Shown here: positions 35,001 through 43,958 of the stretch, piece by piece
Numbering within the stretch: position 1 is the first letter of the stretch
Layout: every line of letters starts with the position of its first letter
NCBI RefSeq assembly: GCF_006489205.2
Contig: NZ_VFYR02000005.1
Coordinates: forward strand, 1-64,000
Reading direction: 5' to 3'
Source: Brevibacterium sp. XM4083
GTDB taxonomy: Bacteria > Actinomycetota > Actinomycetes > Actinomycetales > Brevibacteriaceae
Length of the DNA stretch: 64,000 nucleotides
Translations under genes and position numbers: made by a program
The notes under the pieces: model-generated
The model's database searches: none
What the model was told of the DNA's origin: nothing
The model's input: the letters and a program-made list of their open reading frames with translations, nothing else

Positions 35001-35691
35001 ACTGGCCGCGCACACCGAGCTCGGTGCGGGCATGCAGGTGGCGATGAAGGACCTCGAGATCCGCGGAGCCGGCAACCTCCTCGGCGGTCAGCAGTCAGGC
35101 CACATCGAAGGGGTCGGCTTCGACCTCTACGTCCGCCTCGTCGGGGAGGCCGTCGCGAACTTCCGCGGCGAGGACACCGAACCGGAAGCGGACATGCGCA
35201 TCGAACTGCCCGTCGACGCGCACCTGCCGGCCGACTACGTCGACCACGAACGGCTGCGCCTCGAGGCGTACCGGAAGCTCGCGGCCGCGGCGAACGAGGA
35301 CGAGCTCCAGGAGGTCCTCGACGAACTCGTCGACCGCTACGGTCCCTACCCCGAGGCGGTCGGCGTGCTCGCCGACGTCGCCCGACTGCGCATCCGCGCC
35401 CGGGCCTCCGGGGTCAGCGACATCGTCGTCCAGGGCAACTTCGTCCGCTTCGGGCCCGTCGAACTCGAGGACTCCCAGCTCGTGCGGCTCAAGCGCCTCT
35501 ACCCGAAGTCCCTGCTCAAACCCGCCATCCGCTCGGTCCTCGTGCCCAAGCCGATGGCCGGCGACGGGTTCGGGGCCAAGGAGATGACGGACTCGGACAT
35601 CCTCCGCTGGGCCCACCAGTTCCTCGACGCGATCGTGCCCGCCGCACCCGCCGAGGTGGTCCCCTCCGTCGTCGTCGACGCGGGGGTGTGA
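32098..35691 (+). CDS. mfd: Transcription-repair coupling factor
   Basis: This 1197-aa dsDNA translocase removes stalled RNA polymerase and recruits UvrA. The N-terminal UvrB-like part has VFPSWETLPHEKLSPRSDT. The polymerase-interaction domain has GDFVVHEQHGVGKF (about 507). The motor has Walker A CGDVGYGKTEIAV (about 663), DEEQRFGVEHKE (about 764) and LRGRVGRGRERAYAYF (about 931). A TRCF C-terminal domain follows. It is full length with a GTG start on a leaderless mRNA. mazG follows after 7 bp, as in M. tuberculosis (Rv1020-Rv1021). Confidence 0.97.
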   Translation: MLTGLDLTLQNPAVTELVEAMGDPATTHGTIDAIRGLWPSILRRTVTAGEATSPQLIVTATTREAEDLARSLADWVPAESIAVFPSWETLPHEKLSPRSDTVGQRLEILRRLAHPKPGRGLTFVIAPVRAFLQPLAKGLGEIPPIEVAVGDETDIEELSARLTELAYTRVDMVSRRGEYAVRGGIVDIFPPTADHALRIEFFGDEVDEIREFAVTDQRSIPAEADAEPLRLSAPPVRELLLTDSVRARAAELAPTLPAAADMLEKIAAGIAVEGMESLTAVLADGMEPLIALLPAGTKIIIAEPERVQARAADLVVTTNEFLEAAWSGAAGGGETPIDLSAATFRTVDEMREGAALIGLAWWEIGGFAADAEIAAPGDNIFSLPARPPKGYAGDVEAILADVRGLIHDQWRILVLTEGQGPGKRMVEVFSEAGIPATFVDDPTDVPPALVTVTTAAPFGGFVFDDLKLAVLTEADVLGRAAATSTRDMRRLPTRRKRNQVDPLNLAPGDFVVHEQHGVGKFVEMTQRTTGKGAAKHTREYLIIEYAPAKRGQPGDRLFVPSDALDQVSRYVGGENPSLNKMGGADWQTTKAKARKAVKEIAGELVRLYSARQATVGHAYGPDTPWQRELEDAFHYVETGDQLTTIDEVKADMEKSMPMDRLICGDVGYGKTEIAVRAAFKAIQDGKQVAVLVPTTLLVQQHFETFAERYAGFPVTVGALSRFQTKAESEKVVSDLADGKLDLVIGTHRLLSGEVRFKNLGLVIIDEEQRFGVEHKETLKAMRTNVDVLAMSATPIPRTLEMAVTGIREMSTLATPPEERHPVLTYVGKYEDQQVKAAIRRELMREGQVFFIHNRVKDIEAVAAHLAELVPEARIAIAHGKMNEHRLEQVIVDFWEKKYDVLVCTTIVETGIDIANANTLIIDHADRFGLSQLHQLRGRVGRGRERAYAYFLYPPDTQLTETALDRLTTLAAHTELGAGMQVAMKDLEIRGAGNLLGGQQSGHIEGVGFDLYVRLVGEAVANFRGEDTEPEADMRIELPVDAHLPADYVDHERLRLEAYRKLAAAANEDELQEVLDELVDRYGPYPEAVGVLADVARLRIRARASGVSDIVVQGNFVRFGPVELEDSQLVRLKRLYPKSLLKPAIRSVLVPKPMAGDGFGAKEMTDSDILRWAHQFLDAIVPAAPAEVVPSVVVDAGV

Positions 35692-35698
35692 GGCGGCC

Positions 35699-36202
35699 GT
35701 GGACGAGAACGCGAGTGTCATGGCCGAGCGCTTGGAGGGGGCCGTCGAGGCGATGGCGGTGCTGCGCGCGCGGTGCCCGTGGTCGTCCGAGCAGGACCAT
35801 CGGAGCCTCATCCGGTATGCCCGCGAGGAGACCGAGGAGCTCATCGACGCCCTCGAGGAGCTCACCGCCGACCCCTCGCCGGGCAACCGCGACCACGTCG
35901 TCGAGGAGCTCGGCGACGTCCTCTACCAGGTCCTCTTCCACGCAGCCCTCCTCGATGAGAGCGGCGGATCGGAGTACGGGACGACACTCGGGCAGGTCAT
36001 CGACGCGCTCGAGGCCAAACTCATCCGTCGCCATCCGCTCGCCTTCGACGGACACGGGCGTGAGGGGCCGATGCCGTCACTGGCCGACGTCGAGAGGGAG
36101 TACCGTCGGATCAAGGCCGCAGAGCGCGCGCAGAGAGCCGCCGAGCGCGCACAGACCGGGACATCCGCGGAAGCGGCACCAGCAGAGAGGGACGCAGAGT
36201 GA
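35699..36202 (+). CDS. mazG: Nucleoside triphosphate pyrophosphohydrolase MazG
   Basis: This 167-aa protein hydrolyses NTPs/dNTPs to monophosphates and is linked to oxidised-nucleotide cleaning and ppGpp levels. The MazG core is CPWSSEQDHRSLIRYAREET then EELIDALEEL and HVVEELGDVLYQVLFHA, giving the E-x-x-E...E-x-x-D magnesium site. Only one MazG domain is present, with a short Ala/Arg/Glu tail. It starts with GTG and its stop overlaps the next start (GTGA). Confidence 0.92.
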   Translation: MDENASVMAERLEGAVEAMAVLRARCPWSSEQDHRSLIRYAREETEELIDALEELTADPSPGNRDHVVEELGDVLYQVLFHAALLDESGGSEYGTTLGQVIDALEAKLIRRHPLAFDGHGREGPMPSLADVEREYRRIKAAERAQRAAERAQTGTSAEAAPAERDAE

Positions 36203-37029
36203 GCTTGGACAGGATCGACATCGAGGGCACGTTCAACTTCCGCGACCTCGGCGGGGCCCCGGTGACCGGGGGAGCAGCCACAGGCGGGACGGCCGACGCA
36301 TCGTCGGTGGCGACCGGTCGGGTGTTCCGCGCCGACGGTCTCGCCCAGCTCACCGACCGGTCCCGGGAGGAGCTCGCCCGGCTGGGGATCACGGCGGTGG
36401 TCGACCTCCGCGACATCGGCGAGCGGGACAAGCACCCCGATGCGCTCGAGGGCCTCGACATCGACTACATCGCCCTGCCGATCTTCGAGGACAAGTTCTT
36501 CCCAGCCGCCCCGCTGTCGCAGGAGGAGATGATCGAATTCGCCGAGACCACGGGAATCGACCTCAGCGACCGGTCCCTGCGCCGCATCTACGACTACCTC
36601 ATCGCCCACTTCGGCCCTCGGCTCGCCCTCGCCGTCGACACCGTCGCCGACCGCTGCGAGACCGGCGTCGTCTTCCACTGCTCAGCCGGCAAGGATCGCA
36701 CCGGGCTCGTCGCGGCCTTCGTCCTCGCCCTCCTCGGGGTCGACCGGGACGACATCCTCGACGACTACACGGTCACGGAGGACCACCTCGGCGGATCCTT
36801 CCTCGAGAGCATCCGGCGCAACTATTCCGATGCCGGCATCTCCGGCAACCTCGCCGAGGCGGCGACCTCGGCCCCGCGCGAACTGCTGGCGGGAATACTC
36901 ACCTCCCTCGATCGGACGTACGGCAACGATGCGGTGGAGAAGTACCTGCTCGAGAACGGGATGGACCCGCAGACTCCGGCGCGGCTGCGTGAACGGCTCC
37001 TGCAGGTCAGCGACGGGCAGGCGGCGTAG
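36199..37029 (+). CDS. Tyrosine-protein phosphatase, PtpB-like
   Basis: This 276-aa phosphatase resembles the MptpB/DSP-like type. The P-loop is FHCSAGKDRTG with nucleophile Cys161 and Arg167 (C-x5-R); the Lys-Asp inside the loop is typical of triple-specificity phosphatases acting on phosphotyrosine and phosphoinositides. N-terminal FNFRDLGGAPVTGGAA and VFRADGLAQLTDRSREEL are family signatures. In M. tuberculosis lpqU sits between mazG and eno; here this phosphatase does. It overlaps mazG by 4 bp, so it is in the mfd-mazG transcript. No secretion signal is seen. Confidence 0.9.
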   Translation: MSLDRIDIEGTFNFRDLGGAPVTGGAATGGTADASSVATGRVFRADGLAQLTDRSREELARLGITAVVDLRDIGERDKHPDALEGLDIDYIALPIFEDKFFPAAPLSQEEMIEFAETTGIDLSDRSLRRIYDYLIAHFGPRLALAVDTVADRCETGVVFHCSAGKDRTGLVAAFVLALLGVDRDDILDDYTVTEDHLGGSFLESIRRNYSDAGISGNLAEAATSAPRELLAGILTSLDRTYGNDAVEKYLLENGMDPQTPARLRERLLQVSDGQAA

Positions 37030-37077
37030 CCCGGGTTCCGCGCATCGAGCGGGGCCGGGCGGTGCCCGGTTGTGCAC

Positions 37078-38415
<1,338 letters not shown>

Positions 38416-38486
38416 GCGACTGAGCTGGCAGGTCCCTGTCGGCTGATTCCCGGCGGCGGATTTCCGCAGGCAGGACCCCACCTACA

Positions 38487-38536
38487 CCGAGGCGGGGGTC
38501 GAGTGATCGTTCGCGGTCACCCGTCCCCCGCCTCGG
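38487..38536 (+). terminator. Long two-tier hairpin after eno
   Basis: The outer stem is CCGAGGCGGGGG (38487-38498) with CCCCCGCCTCGG (38525-38536). The inner stem is GTGATCG with CGGTCAC (38503-38509, 38514-38520) closed by a TTCG tetraloop. It is probably the eno terminator and is also symmetrical for the other strand. Confidence 0.75.
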
Positions 38537-38574
38537 CGCTCGCGCAGCCACTGCTCGCGGCGGCGCTCCCCGCC

Positions 38575-38616
38575 TGTGGATAACTCTGGGGATGGAGTGT
38601 GGGCGGCTGTGGACAA
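38575..38616 (+). promoter_or_regulatory. Pair of DnaA boxes
   Basis: TGTGGATAA (38575-38583) is the exact complement of the consensus TTATCCACA. TGTGGACAA (38608-38616) is the complement of TTGTCCACA, the form preferred in high-GC actinobacteria. They point the same way and are 33 bp apart, three helical turns. Confidence 0.75.
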
Positions 38617-38782
38617 CGACGGTGGGCGATGTCGGTGCGTGAATCGCGGCGTCCGCGATGCCTGCGGAATCGCCGACACCGAACACGCCACGGCGTGGAA
38701 ATCCCGGCACGCCCCGACCCGACCAGGCAGACTTATCTGTGTTGCGGCTGCCTTCCCAATCCCCGGCCGCAGAGGAAGAGTC

Positions 38783-39283
38783 ATGGTTCCGAGCAAACCG
38801 AGAAGAACTGCCCCGAAGACGGCTCCCGGCAAAGCCGCTCCTCGGCGACGCCCGAAACCCGTCGTCGAGGCGACCGCGAGCCGTGATGCGCGCGGGCGCC
38901 GGATGTCCTGGCAGGCCGGAGTGTTCCTCGCTGTCATCGCCATCGTGCTCGTGACGTTCCTGCCCTCGATCAACTCCGCACTCAAGCAGGCGCAGCAGAT
39001 CGCGGCGCTCAACAATGAGATCGATTCCACCCGCTCCGAGGTCGAGGCGCTGCGGGAGAAGAACGAGAATCTCAAGGACCCGACCTACGTCGCCCGCAAG
39101 GCGAGGGAAGACCAGTACTACGTCGAAAAGGGCAAGAACGCTGTCATCGTCACCAACCAGGACTCGGAAGACGATGACGATTCGGACACAACGCGCCCAC
39201 AGCGCAGCCAAGCCTGGTACCTTGAGTTGCTGGAGTCGATCGAGGAGGTCGGCAATTCGAGCAACACGACGGGAACGGACTGA
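38783..39283 (+). CDS. ftsB: Septum formation initiator FtsB/DivIC
   Basis: This 166-aa bitopic division protein has a basic, Pro-rich cytoplasmic tail (KPRRTAPKTAPGKAAPRRR), one TM helix (AGVFLAVIAIVLVTFLPS), a coiled coil (IAALNNEIDSTRSEVEALRE) and YVARKAREDQYYVEKGK, the conserved end of the domain. An acidic tail (EDDDDSD) follows. It bridges FtsQ/FtsL and activates septal peptidoglycan synthesis. The ATG at 38783 has GAGGAAG upstream. Order eno-ftsB-DUF501-ppx equals Rv1023-Rv1026. Confidence 0.92.
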   Translation: MVPSKPRRTAPKTAPGKAAPRRRPKPVVEATASRDARGRRMSWQAGVFLAVIAIVLVTFLPSINSALKQAQQIAALNNEIDSTRSEVEALREKNENLKDPTYVARKAREDQYYVEKGKNAVIVTNQDSEDDDDSDTTRPQRSQAWYLELLESIEEVGNSSNTTGTD

Positions 39284-39891
39284 TGATCACAGAGTGCACC
39301 GAGGCGGACTTCGCAACGCTGAAGGAGCAGCTCGGACGCATTCCCCGCGGGGTCGTCGGCATCGCCGCCCGCAGCACCACCGGTGAGCCCCTCGTCGTCG
39401 CGACCGCTCCGCGCCTCGAGGACGGCACCCCCTTCCCGACGACGTTCTACCTCACCCACCCGGCCTACGTCGCCGAGTCCTCCCGCCTCGAAGCCGCGGG
39501 GATCATGGCCGAATGGACCGCGGAGCTCGGCACCGACGACGAGCTCGCCGCCGCCTATGCCCGAGCCCATGACTCCTATCTCGCCGTCCGCTCCGAGATC
39601 GGCTGCGCCGCCGGCATCGCCGAGGTCGAGGAGATCGCGGACTTCTCCGCCGGCGGCATGCCGACTCGGGTCAAATGCCTCCACGCCCTCGTCGGCCACG
39701 CCCTGGCCGCCGGGCCCGGAGCCAACCCGATCGGCGACCGTGCGATCGCCCTGATGACCGACGTTCCCACCCCTGCCGTCACCCCCGCCGAGGCGACAGC
39801 GGAGTCGACCCCGGGTGCGGACTCCGAGACAGGGCAGGGGTCCCCGGCCGCCGCGTCATCACCCGACGCCGCCTCGCAGACGACGGACTAG
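39283..39891 (+). CDS. DUF501 family protein
   Basis: This 202-aa protein has unknown function and is conserved between ftsB and ppx in Actinomycetota (Rv1025). Its core includes LGRIPRGVVGIAARSTTGEP, PFPTTFYLTHPAYV, and GGMPTRVKCLHALVGHALA with a conserved Cys-His pair that could be an active site or metal ligand. The last 40 residues are Ala/Ser/Thr/Glu-rich and variable. It overlaps ftsB by one base (TGATG). Confidence 0.88.
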   Translation: MITECTEADFATLKEQLGRIPRGVVGIAARSTTGEPLVVATAPRLEDGTPFPTTFYLTHPAYVAESSRLEAAGIMAEWTAELGTDDELAAAYARAHDSYLAVRSEIGCAAGIAEVEEIADFSAGGMPTRVKCLHALVGHALAAGPGANPIGDRAIALMTDVPTPAVTPAEATAESTPGADSETGQGSPAAASSPDAASQTTD

Positions 39892-39900
39892 GAGAGAACC

Positions 39901-40839
39901 ATGCGCGTTGCCGCCTTCGACTGCGGAACCAATTCGCTGCGCCTGCTCGTCGCCGACATCGATGAGTCCGGCCGGATGACCGAACTCCTCCGTCAGACCC
40001 GCATCGTCCGCCTCGGCCAGGGAGTCGACGCCACGGGGGAGTTCGCCCCCGAAGCCCTTGAACGGACCTTCGCCGTGACCCAGGAGTACGCCGACGCCGC
40101 CGCGGAGTTCGCGCCGGAGAAGATCCGCTTCGTCGCCACCTCGGCGAGCCGGGATGTGAAGAACCGGGACGAGTTCTTCGCCGGGATCTTCGCGATCCTC
40201 GGTGTCGTCCCCGATGTCATCACCGGGGATGAGGAGGCTCACCTGTCCTTCCTCGGCGCCACCGCCGGCCGTAGCGGGTCCGAGGGCCCGTTCCTCGTCA
40301 TGGACCTCGGCGGGGGATCGACGGAACTCGTCCTCGGCACCGAGGCGGTCGAGTCCGCGGTGAGCATGGACATCGGATCGGTGCGCCTGACCGAGCGCCA
40401 CATGAGCACCGATCAGCCCGACGACGCCCAGGTCCGCGCCGCCGTGACCGATATCGACGAGCACCTCGATCGCGCCGCCGAGGTCGTCGATCTGTCCGCG
40501 GCCCGCACCTTCATCGGCGTCGCCGGGACCGTGACGACCCTGACCGCAGGCATCCTCGAGCTCGACAGCTACCAGCGTGAGCGCATCCATGGGGCCGAGC
40601 TCACCGTCGCCGACGTCGAACGCCAGGCCGAGGCGCTCCTCCGGATGGACCGCGAGGCCCGTGCCGCACTGCCGTACATGCACCCCGGACGCGTCGACGT
40701 CATCGCCGCCGGCGGTCTGATCTTCGCCCGCGTCGTCGCCCGTGTCGCCGATGCCGTGCGCGCTGCGGGCGGCGAGCTCACCATCACCGTCTCCGAGACG
40801 GACATCCTCGACGGCATCGCCCTCGACCTCGCGTCATGA
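39901..40839 (+). CDS. ppx: Ppx/GppA exopolyphosphatase family protein
   Basis: This 312-aa ASKHA-fold phosphatase acts on polyphosphate or (p)ppGpp. Phosphate-binding motifs are AFDCGTNSLRLLVAD at the N-terminus and MDLGGGSTELVLG in the middle, with RFVATSASRDVKNRDEFFAG and FIGVAGTVTTLTAG. It lacks the extra C-terminal HD domain of long Ppx and matches the short Rv1026 (PPX2) type. It overlaps the following protease by 4 bp (ATGA). A PPK2 gene occurs 7 kb downstream. Confidence 0.92.
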   Translation: MRVAAFDCGTNSLRLLVADIDESGRMTELLRQTRIVRLGQGVDATGEFAPEALERTFAVTQEYADAAAEFAPEKIRFVATSASRDVKNRDEFFAGIFAILGVVPDVITGDEEAHLSFLGATAGRSGSEGPFLVMDLGGGSTELVLGTEAVESAVSMDIGSVRLTERHMSTDQPDDAQVRAAVTDIDEHLDRAAEVVDLSAARTFIGVAGTVTTLTAGILELDSYQRERIHGAELTVADVERQAEALLRMDREARAALPYMHPGRVDVIAAGGLIFARVVARVADAVRAAGGELTITVSETDILDGIALDLAS

Positions 40840-42146
40840 TCGGAAGCAGCGCACCGCCGACGACGCGCACCGGGCGCCGCCCCCGTGCGCTGACGAAGCT
40901 TGCGCTCATCGGCGTCGTCCTCGGACTCGTCGTCGGCACCGCGCAGCCGGCCCTCGCCGCCCCGAAGCCGGGGCCCGGTCAGTGGTTCATCGGCGACTAC
41001 GGCATCGAAGAGCTGTGGAAGACGACGACGGGCAAGGGCGTCAAGGTCGCCGTCATCGACTCCGGCGTCAACAAGGACCACGAGGACCTCAAGGACGTCG
41101 TGACGGCCGCGAAGGACTTCAGCGGCCTCGGCAAGGACGGCACGACACCGATCGGCGGCAAGGACACGATCCACCACGGCACCGCCGTGGCCGGCGTCAT
41201 CGCCGGTCAGGGCGAGGGCGCCGGGCCGATCGGGGTGGCCCCCGACGCGGAGATCCTCTCCGCCTCGATGTGGCTCGGCCCCGACCGTCCCAAGGAATCG
41301 GGATCGACGCGTGAGCAGGCGGCGGAGGCGATCCGCTGGTCCGTCGACAACGGTGCGAAGATCATCAACATGTCCCTGGGCTGGGACGACCCCGCGTGGC
41401 CGTCGAGCTGGGACGAGGCATTCAAATACGCCTACGAGAAGGACGTCCTCGTCGTCGCCTGCGTCGGCAACGCTTCCCAGGGCGCGACCCAGGCGTGGTC
41501 GCCGTCGACGGTGCCCGGGGTCATCGGCGTCGGCGGACTCGGGAAGAACGGCCGGGTGCTCGACGCCTCGACGGCACCGGGGACCGCGGTCGACCTCATG
41601 GGCCCCGCCGCCGACATCCCCATCCCGTTCTACTCCGGCGGATACGCCGAAGGCCAGGGCTGCTCGTTTGCCGCGCCCGTCGTCTCCGGGGTCGCCGCCC
41701 TGATCCGCGCGGACAATCCCGACCTCAGCGCCGACGAGGTGGCCGCGAAGCTGCTCTCGACCGCGAAGCCCGTGACCGGGCACAAGGGTCAGAGCACGGC
41801 CGACAAACCCGACCCGACCGTCGGCTGGGGGCGGCTCGACCCGCAGGCGGCGATGGACTCCGATGTGCCGAAGACCGTGCCGAGTGCCGCCGACGATCTC
41901 GCCTCCTGGGTGACGATGCACCGGCGTGCCGAAGGCAGCGGCGGACAGACCGAGACCGCGGCGCCCGCCGAGGGCGACCAGCCGAAGGCCGTGGCACCGA
42001 AGGACGTCGTCGCCACCCAGTCGACGCCGACGCTCGGGTACGCCGCGCTCGGCGTCGGCGGCGCCATCGGACTCATCCTCCTTGCCGCGGCAGCGATCGT
42101 CTCCGCCCGCCGGAAGCGGATGCGGAGGCGACTCGGCGAGCCGTGA
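40836..42146 (+). CDS. Membrane-anchored S8 subtilase, mycosin-like
   Basis: This 436-aa secreted protease has a signal peptide to about residue 41 (ALIGVVLGLVVGTAQPALA) and a C-terminal TM helix (about 405-425, GGAIGLILLAAAAIVS) followed by basic residues, so the protease domain faces outward. The triad is Asp75 (AVIDSGVN), His114 (HHGTAVAGV) and Ser277 (GCSFAAPVVSG); Asn212 (CVGNAS) is the oxyanion residue. The usual Thr before Ser is Cys here. Layout matches MycP mycosins of type VII secretion, but no esx or ecc genes are in the window. It is co-translated with ppx. Confidence 0.88.
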   Translation: MIGSSAPPTTRTGRRPRALTKLALIGVVLGLVVGTAQPALAAPKPGPGQWFIGDYGIEELWKTTTGKGVKVAVIDSGVNKDHEDLKDVVTAAKDFSGLGKDGTTPIGGKDTIHHGTAVAGVIAGQGEGAGPIGVAPDAEILSASMWLGPDRPKESGSTREQAAEAIRWSVDNGAKIINMSLGWDDPAWPSSWDEAFKYAYEKDVLVVACVGNASQGATQAWSPSTVPGVIGVGGLGKNGRVLDASTAPGTAVDLMGPAADIPIPFYSGGYAEGQGCSFAAPVVSGVAALIRADNPDLSADEVAAKLLSTAKPVTGHKGQSTADKPDPTVGWGRLDPQAAMDSDVPKTVPSAADDLASWVTMHRRAEGSGGQTETAAPAEGDQPKAVAPKDVVATQSTPTLGYAALGVGGAIGLILLAAAAIVSARRKRMRRRLGEP

Positions 42147-42200
42147 TACGCGTCTCATCTGGGACGTCGATGATGATTAGTGAAAGTTTTCACAAGGGCC

Positions 42201-42206
42201 TAGGAT
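42201..42206 (+). promoter_or_regulatory. ndh leaderless promoter -10
   Basis: TAGGAT ends 7 nt before the ATG at 42213. The upstream spacer (42147-42200) is more AT-rich, with AAAGTTTTCACA. Confidence 0.7.
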
Positions 42207-42212
42207 GGGGTC

Positions 42213-43589
42213 ATGGCTCTCATCAGAAACTCGAAACTGCGTCCACGCATCCTCGTCGTCGGCGGCGGATACCTCGGTCTCGTCACGGCCCAGAATCTGC
42301 TGAAGAATCTCGGCCGCGGTGAAGCCACCGTGACCGTCATCGACCCCAACCCGTACATGACGTACCAGCCGTTCCTCCCCGAGGTGGCTGCCGGCTCGAT
42401 CGAGCCGCGTCATGCCGTCGTGCCGCTGCGCCGCAATCTGCCCGGCGCCGAGGTCATCACCGGCAAGGTCACGTCGATCAATCACGCCGACAAGTTCGTC
42501 GTCGTCGAACCTGAGAACGATGAGCCGTTCGAACTCGACTACGACCACATCGTCATGGCTGCCGGCTCCGTCGCCCGCACTCTGCCGATCCCCGGCCTCA
42601 AGGAGAACGCGATCGGCCTCAAGCGGATCGAGGAAGCCGTCGCCCTGCGCGATCACCTCCTCTCCCGCCTCGCCGACGCCGCCCTCATGGAGGACGACGA
42701 CGAGCGTCGCAAAGCTCTCACCTTCGTCTTCGTCGGCGGCGGGTTCGCCGGCATCGAGCTCCTCGCCGAGCTCGAGGACGTCGTGCGCTCCGCGATCGCG
42801 CAGTACGAGACCCTCACCGAGGCCGACGTCCGCTTCGTCCTCGTCGAGGCCCTCGGCCGCGTCATGCCCGAGGTCGGCGAGGCGCAGGCCCGCTGGGTCG
42901 TCGAGCACCTGCGCGAGCGCGGCATCGACGTCTACCTCGAGACGTTCCTCCAGGACTGCACCGACAAGCGCGTCAAGCTCTCGAACGGCGAGGAGTTCGA
43001 CGCCGACACCATCGTGTGGTCGGCCGGCGTCAAGGCCAACCCGGTCCTCATCGACTCCGACCTGCCGATCGACGAGCGCGGCCGCGTGACTGTGCGCGCC
43101 GACCTCCGCGTCGAAGGCGAAGACGGCGTCGTCGAGGGCGCGTGGGCCGCTGGTGACAATGCCGCGGTGCCCGATCTCTCCGGTGGCGGTGTGGGCGGCT
43201 ACTGCGTGCCCAACGCCCAGCATGCCGTGCGTCAGGCGCCCGTGCTCGCCGCCAACGTGCTCGCCGCCCTGCGCGGAGAGACCGAGTTCAAGCAGTACTT
43301 CCACAAGACCATCGGATCGGTCGCCGGTCTCGGCCTCTACAAGGGCGTCTCGCAGATGGGCGACTTCGAAGCCCGCGGTCTCCTTGCGTGGCTCATGCAC
43401 CGCGCCTACCACGGCTACGCGATCCCGAGCATCGACCGCAAGGTCAAGGTCTTCGGCAACTGGATCCTCAACTTCGTCCTCGGCCGCGACACCACGGAGC
43501 TCGTCGACCTCGACGTGCCCCGCAAGAGCTTCGTCGAGGCCGCGGAGTCGAAGCCGGTTCCCAAGAAGGAAGAGCCCGTCAAGGCCTGA
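42213..43589 (+). CDS. ndh: Type II NADH dehydrogenase (NAD(P)/FAD oxidoreductase)
   Basis: This 458-aa flavoprotein has two Rossmann folds: ILVVGGGYLGLVTAQNLLKN (FAD) and FVFVGGGFAGIELLAELEDV (NADH). VWSAGVKANPVL and AWAAGDNAAVPD are the late FAD contacts. A C-terminal part (LLAWLMHRAYHGYAIPSIDR) forms the membrane-binding region of NDH-2. It passes electrons from NADH to menaquinone without pumping protons. It has its own leaderless promoter and ends at a strong hairpin. Confidence 0.9.
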   Translation: MALIRNSKLRPRILVVGGGYLGLVTAQNLLKNLGRGEATVTVIDPNPYMTYQPFLPEVAAGSIEPRHAVVPLRRNLPGAEVITGKVTSINHADKFVVVEPENDEPFELDYDHIVMAAGSVARTLPIPGLKENAIGLKRIEEAVALRDHLLSRLADAALMEDDDERRKALTFVFVGGGFAGIELLAELEDVVRSAIAQYETLTEADVRFVLVEALGRVMPEVGEAQARWVVEHLRERGIDVYLETFLQDCTDKRVKLSNGEEFDADTIVWSAGVKANPVLIDSDLPIDERGRVTVRADLRVEGEDGVVEGAWAAGDNAAVPDLSGGGVGGYCVPNAQHAVRQAPVLAANVLAALRGETEFKQYFHKTIGSVAGLGLYKGVSQMGDFEARGLLAWLMHRAYHGYAIPSIDRKVKVFGNWILNFVLGRDTTELVDLDVPRKSFVEAAESKPVPKKEEPVKA

Positions 43590-43629
43590 TGCTGACCACG
43601 TCTGACGGATAGAGTCCGCAGACGAGACC

Positions 43630-43665
43630 GACGCCCCGGGAGTGCGACCGCACTCCCGGGGCGTC
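43630..43665 (+). terminator. ndh terminator
   Basis: A perfect 16-bp stem, GACGCCCCGGGAGTGC (43630-43645) with GCACTCCCGGGGCGTC (43650-43665), has a 4-nt loop (GACC). It is 40 bp after the ndh stop. Confidence 0.85.
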
Positions 43666-43676
43666 GTCGTTGACAG

Positions 43677-43958
43677 GTGTCGGCGCGACCGCAGTCGAGC
43701 CCCACCTCGGCGACGGAGGCCGGTGACCCTGCCCCCACCGACGACGAGACGCTCGTCGAGGAGGACTCCCTCCCAGAGGGCCACTGCGGGACTGCTCCCG
43801 GGTCGATGACCGGCCTCGCGGTCTATCAGGGGACGAAGGAGACCGACTGCGACCAGGCGAGGACGGCTCCGGGGGCCTTGGACCGCGGCGTCGTGTGCAC
43901 CAACGGCGCGATCTCCTCACAGGACTATTCGCTCAGCCGACGGTCAGAGGTCAGTTGA
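43677..43958 (+). pseudogene. Decayed remnant of a Cys-rich actinobacterial secreted protein
   Basis: The 93-codon frame reads GHCGTAPGSMTGLAVYQGTKETDCDQAR, given here as GHCGTAPGSMTGLAVY and GTKETDCDQAR, and then RGVVCTNGAISS. The pattern C-G...V-Y-x-G-T-x-x-T-x-C-x-x-A and a late V-V-C-T-x-G is typical of a small secreted domain of actinobacterial lipoproteins. The segment that should lie between the two halves (about 30-40 residues with a further Cys) is missing, and no signal peptide, lipobox or ribosome site is present. It is probably a deletion remnant, but a short unrelated frame is possible. Confidence 0.45.

Larger units (their letters stand above)
38416..38782 (+). other. 367-bp eno-ftsB spacer
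   Basis: There is no gene in this spacer. It contains a long tetraloop hairpin (38487-38536), two DnaA boxes (38575-38616), and TTATCT near 38731 as a possible ftsB -10. Long open frames through it are GC-rich artefacts. Confidence 0.7.

Noticed and set aside
40836..42146. A type VII secretion locus
   Set aside because: Only a mycosin-like protease is present; there are no WXG100, EccB, EccC, EccD or EccE genes nearby.
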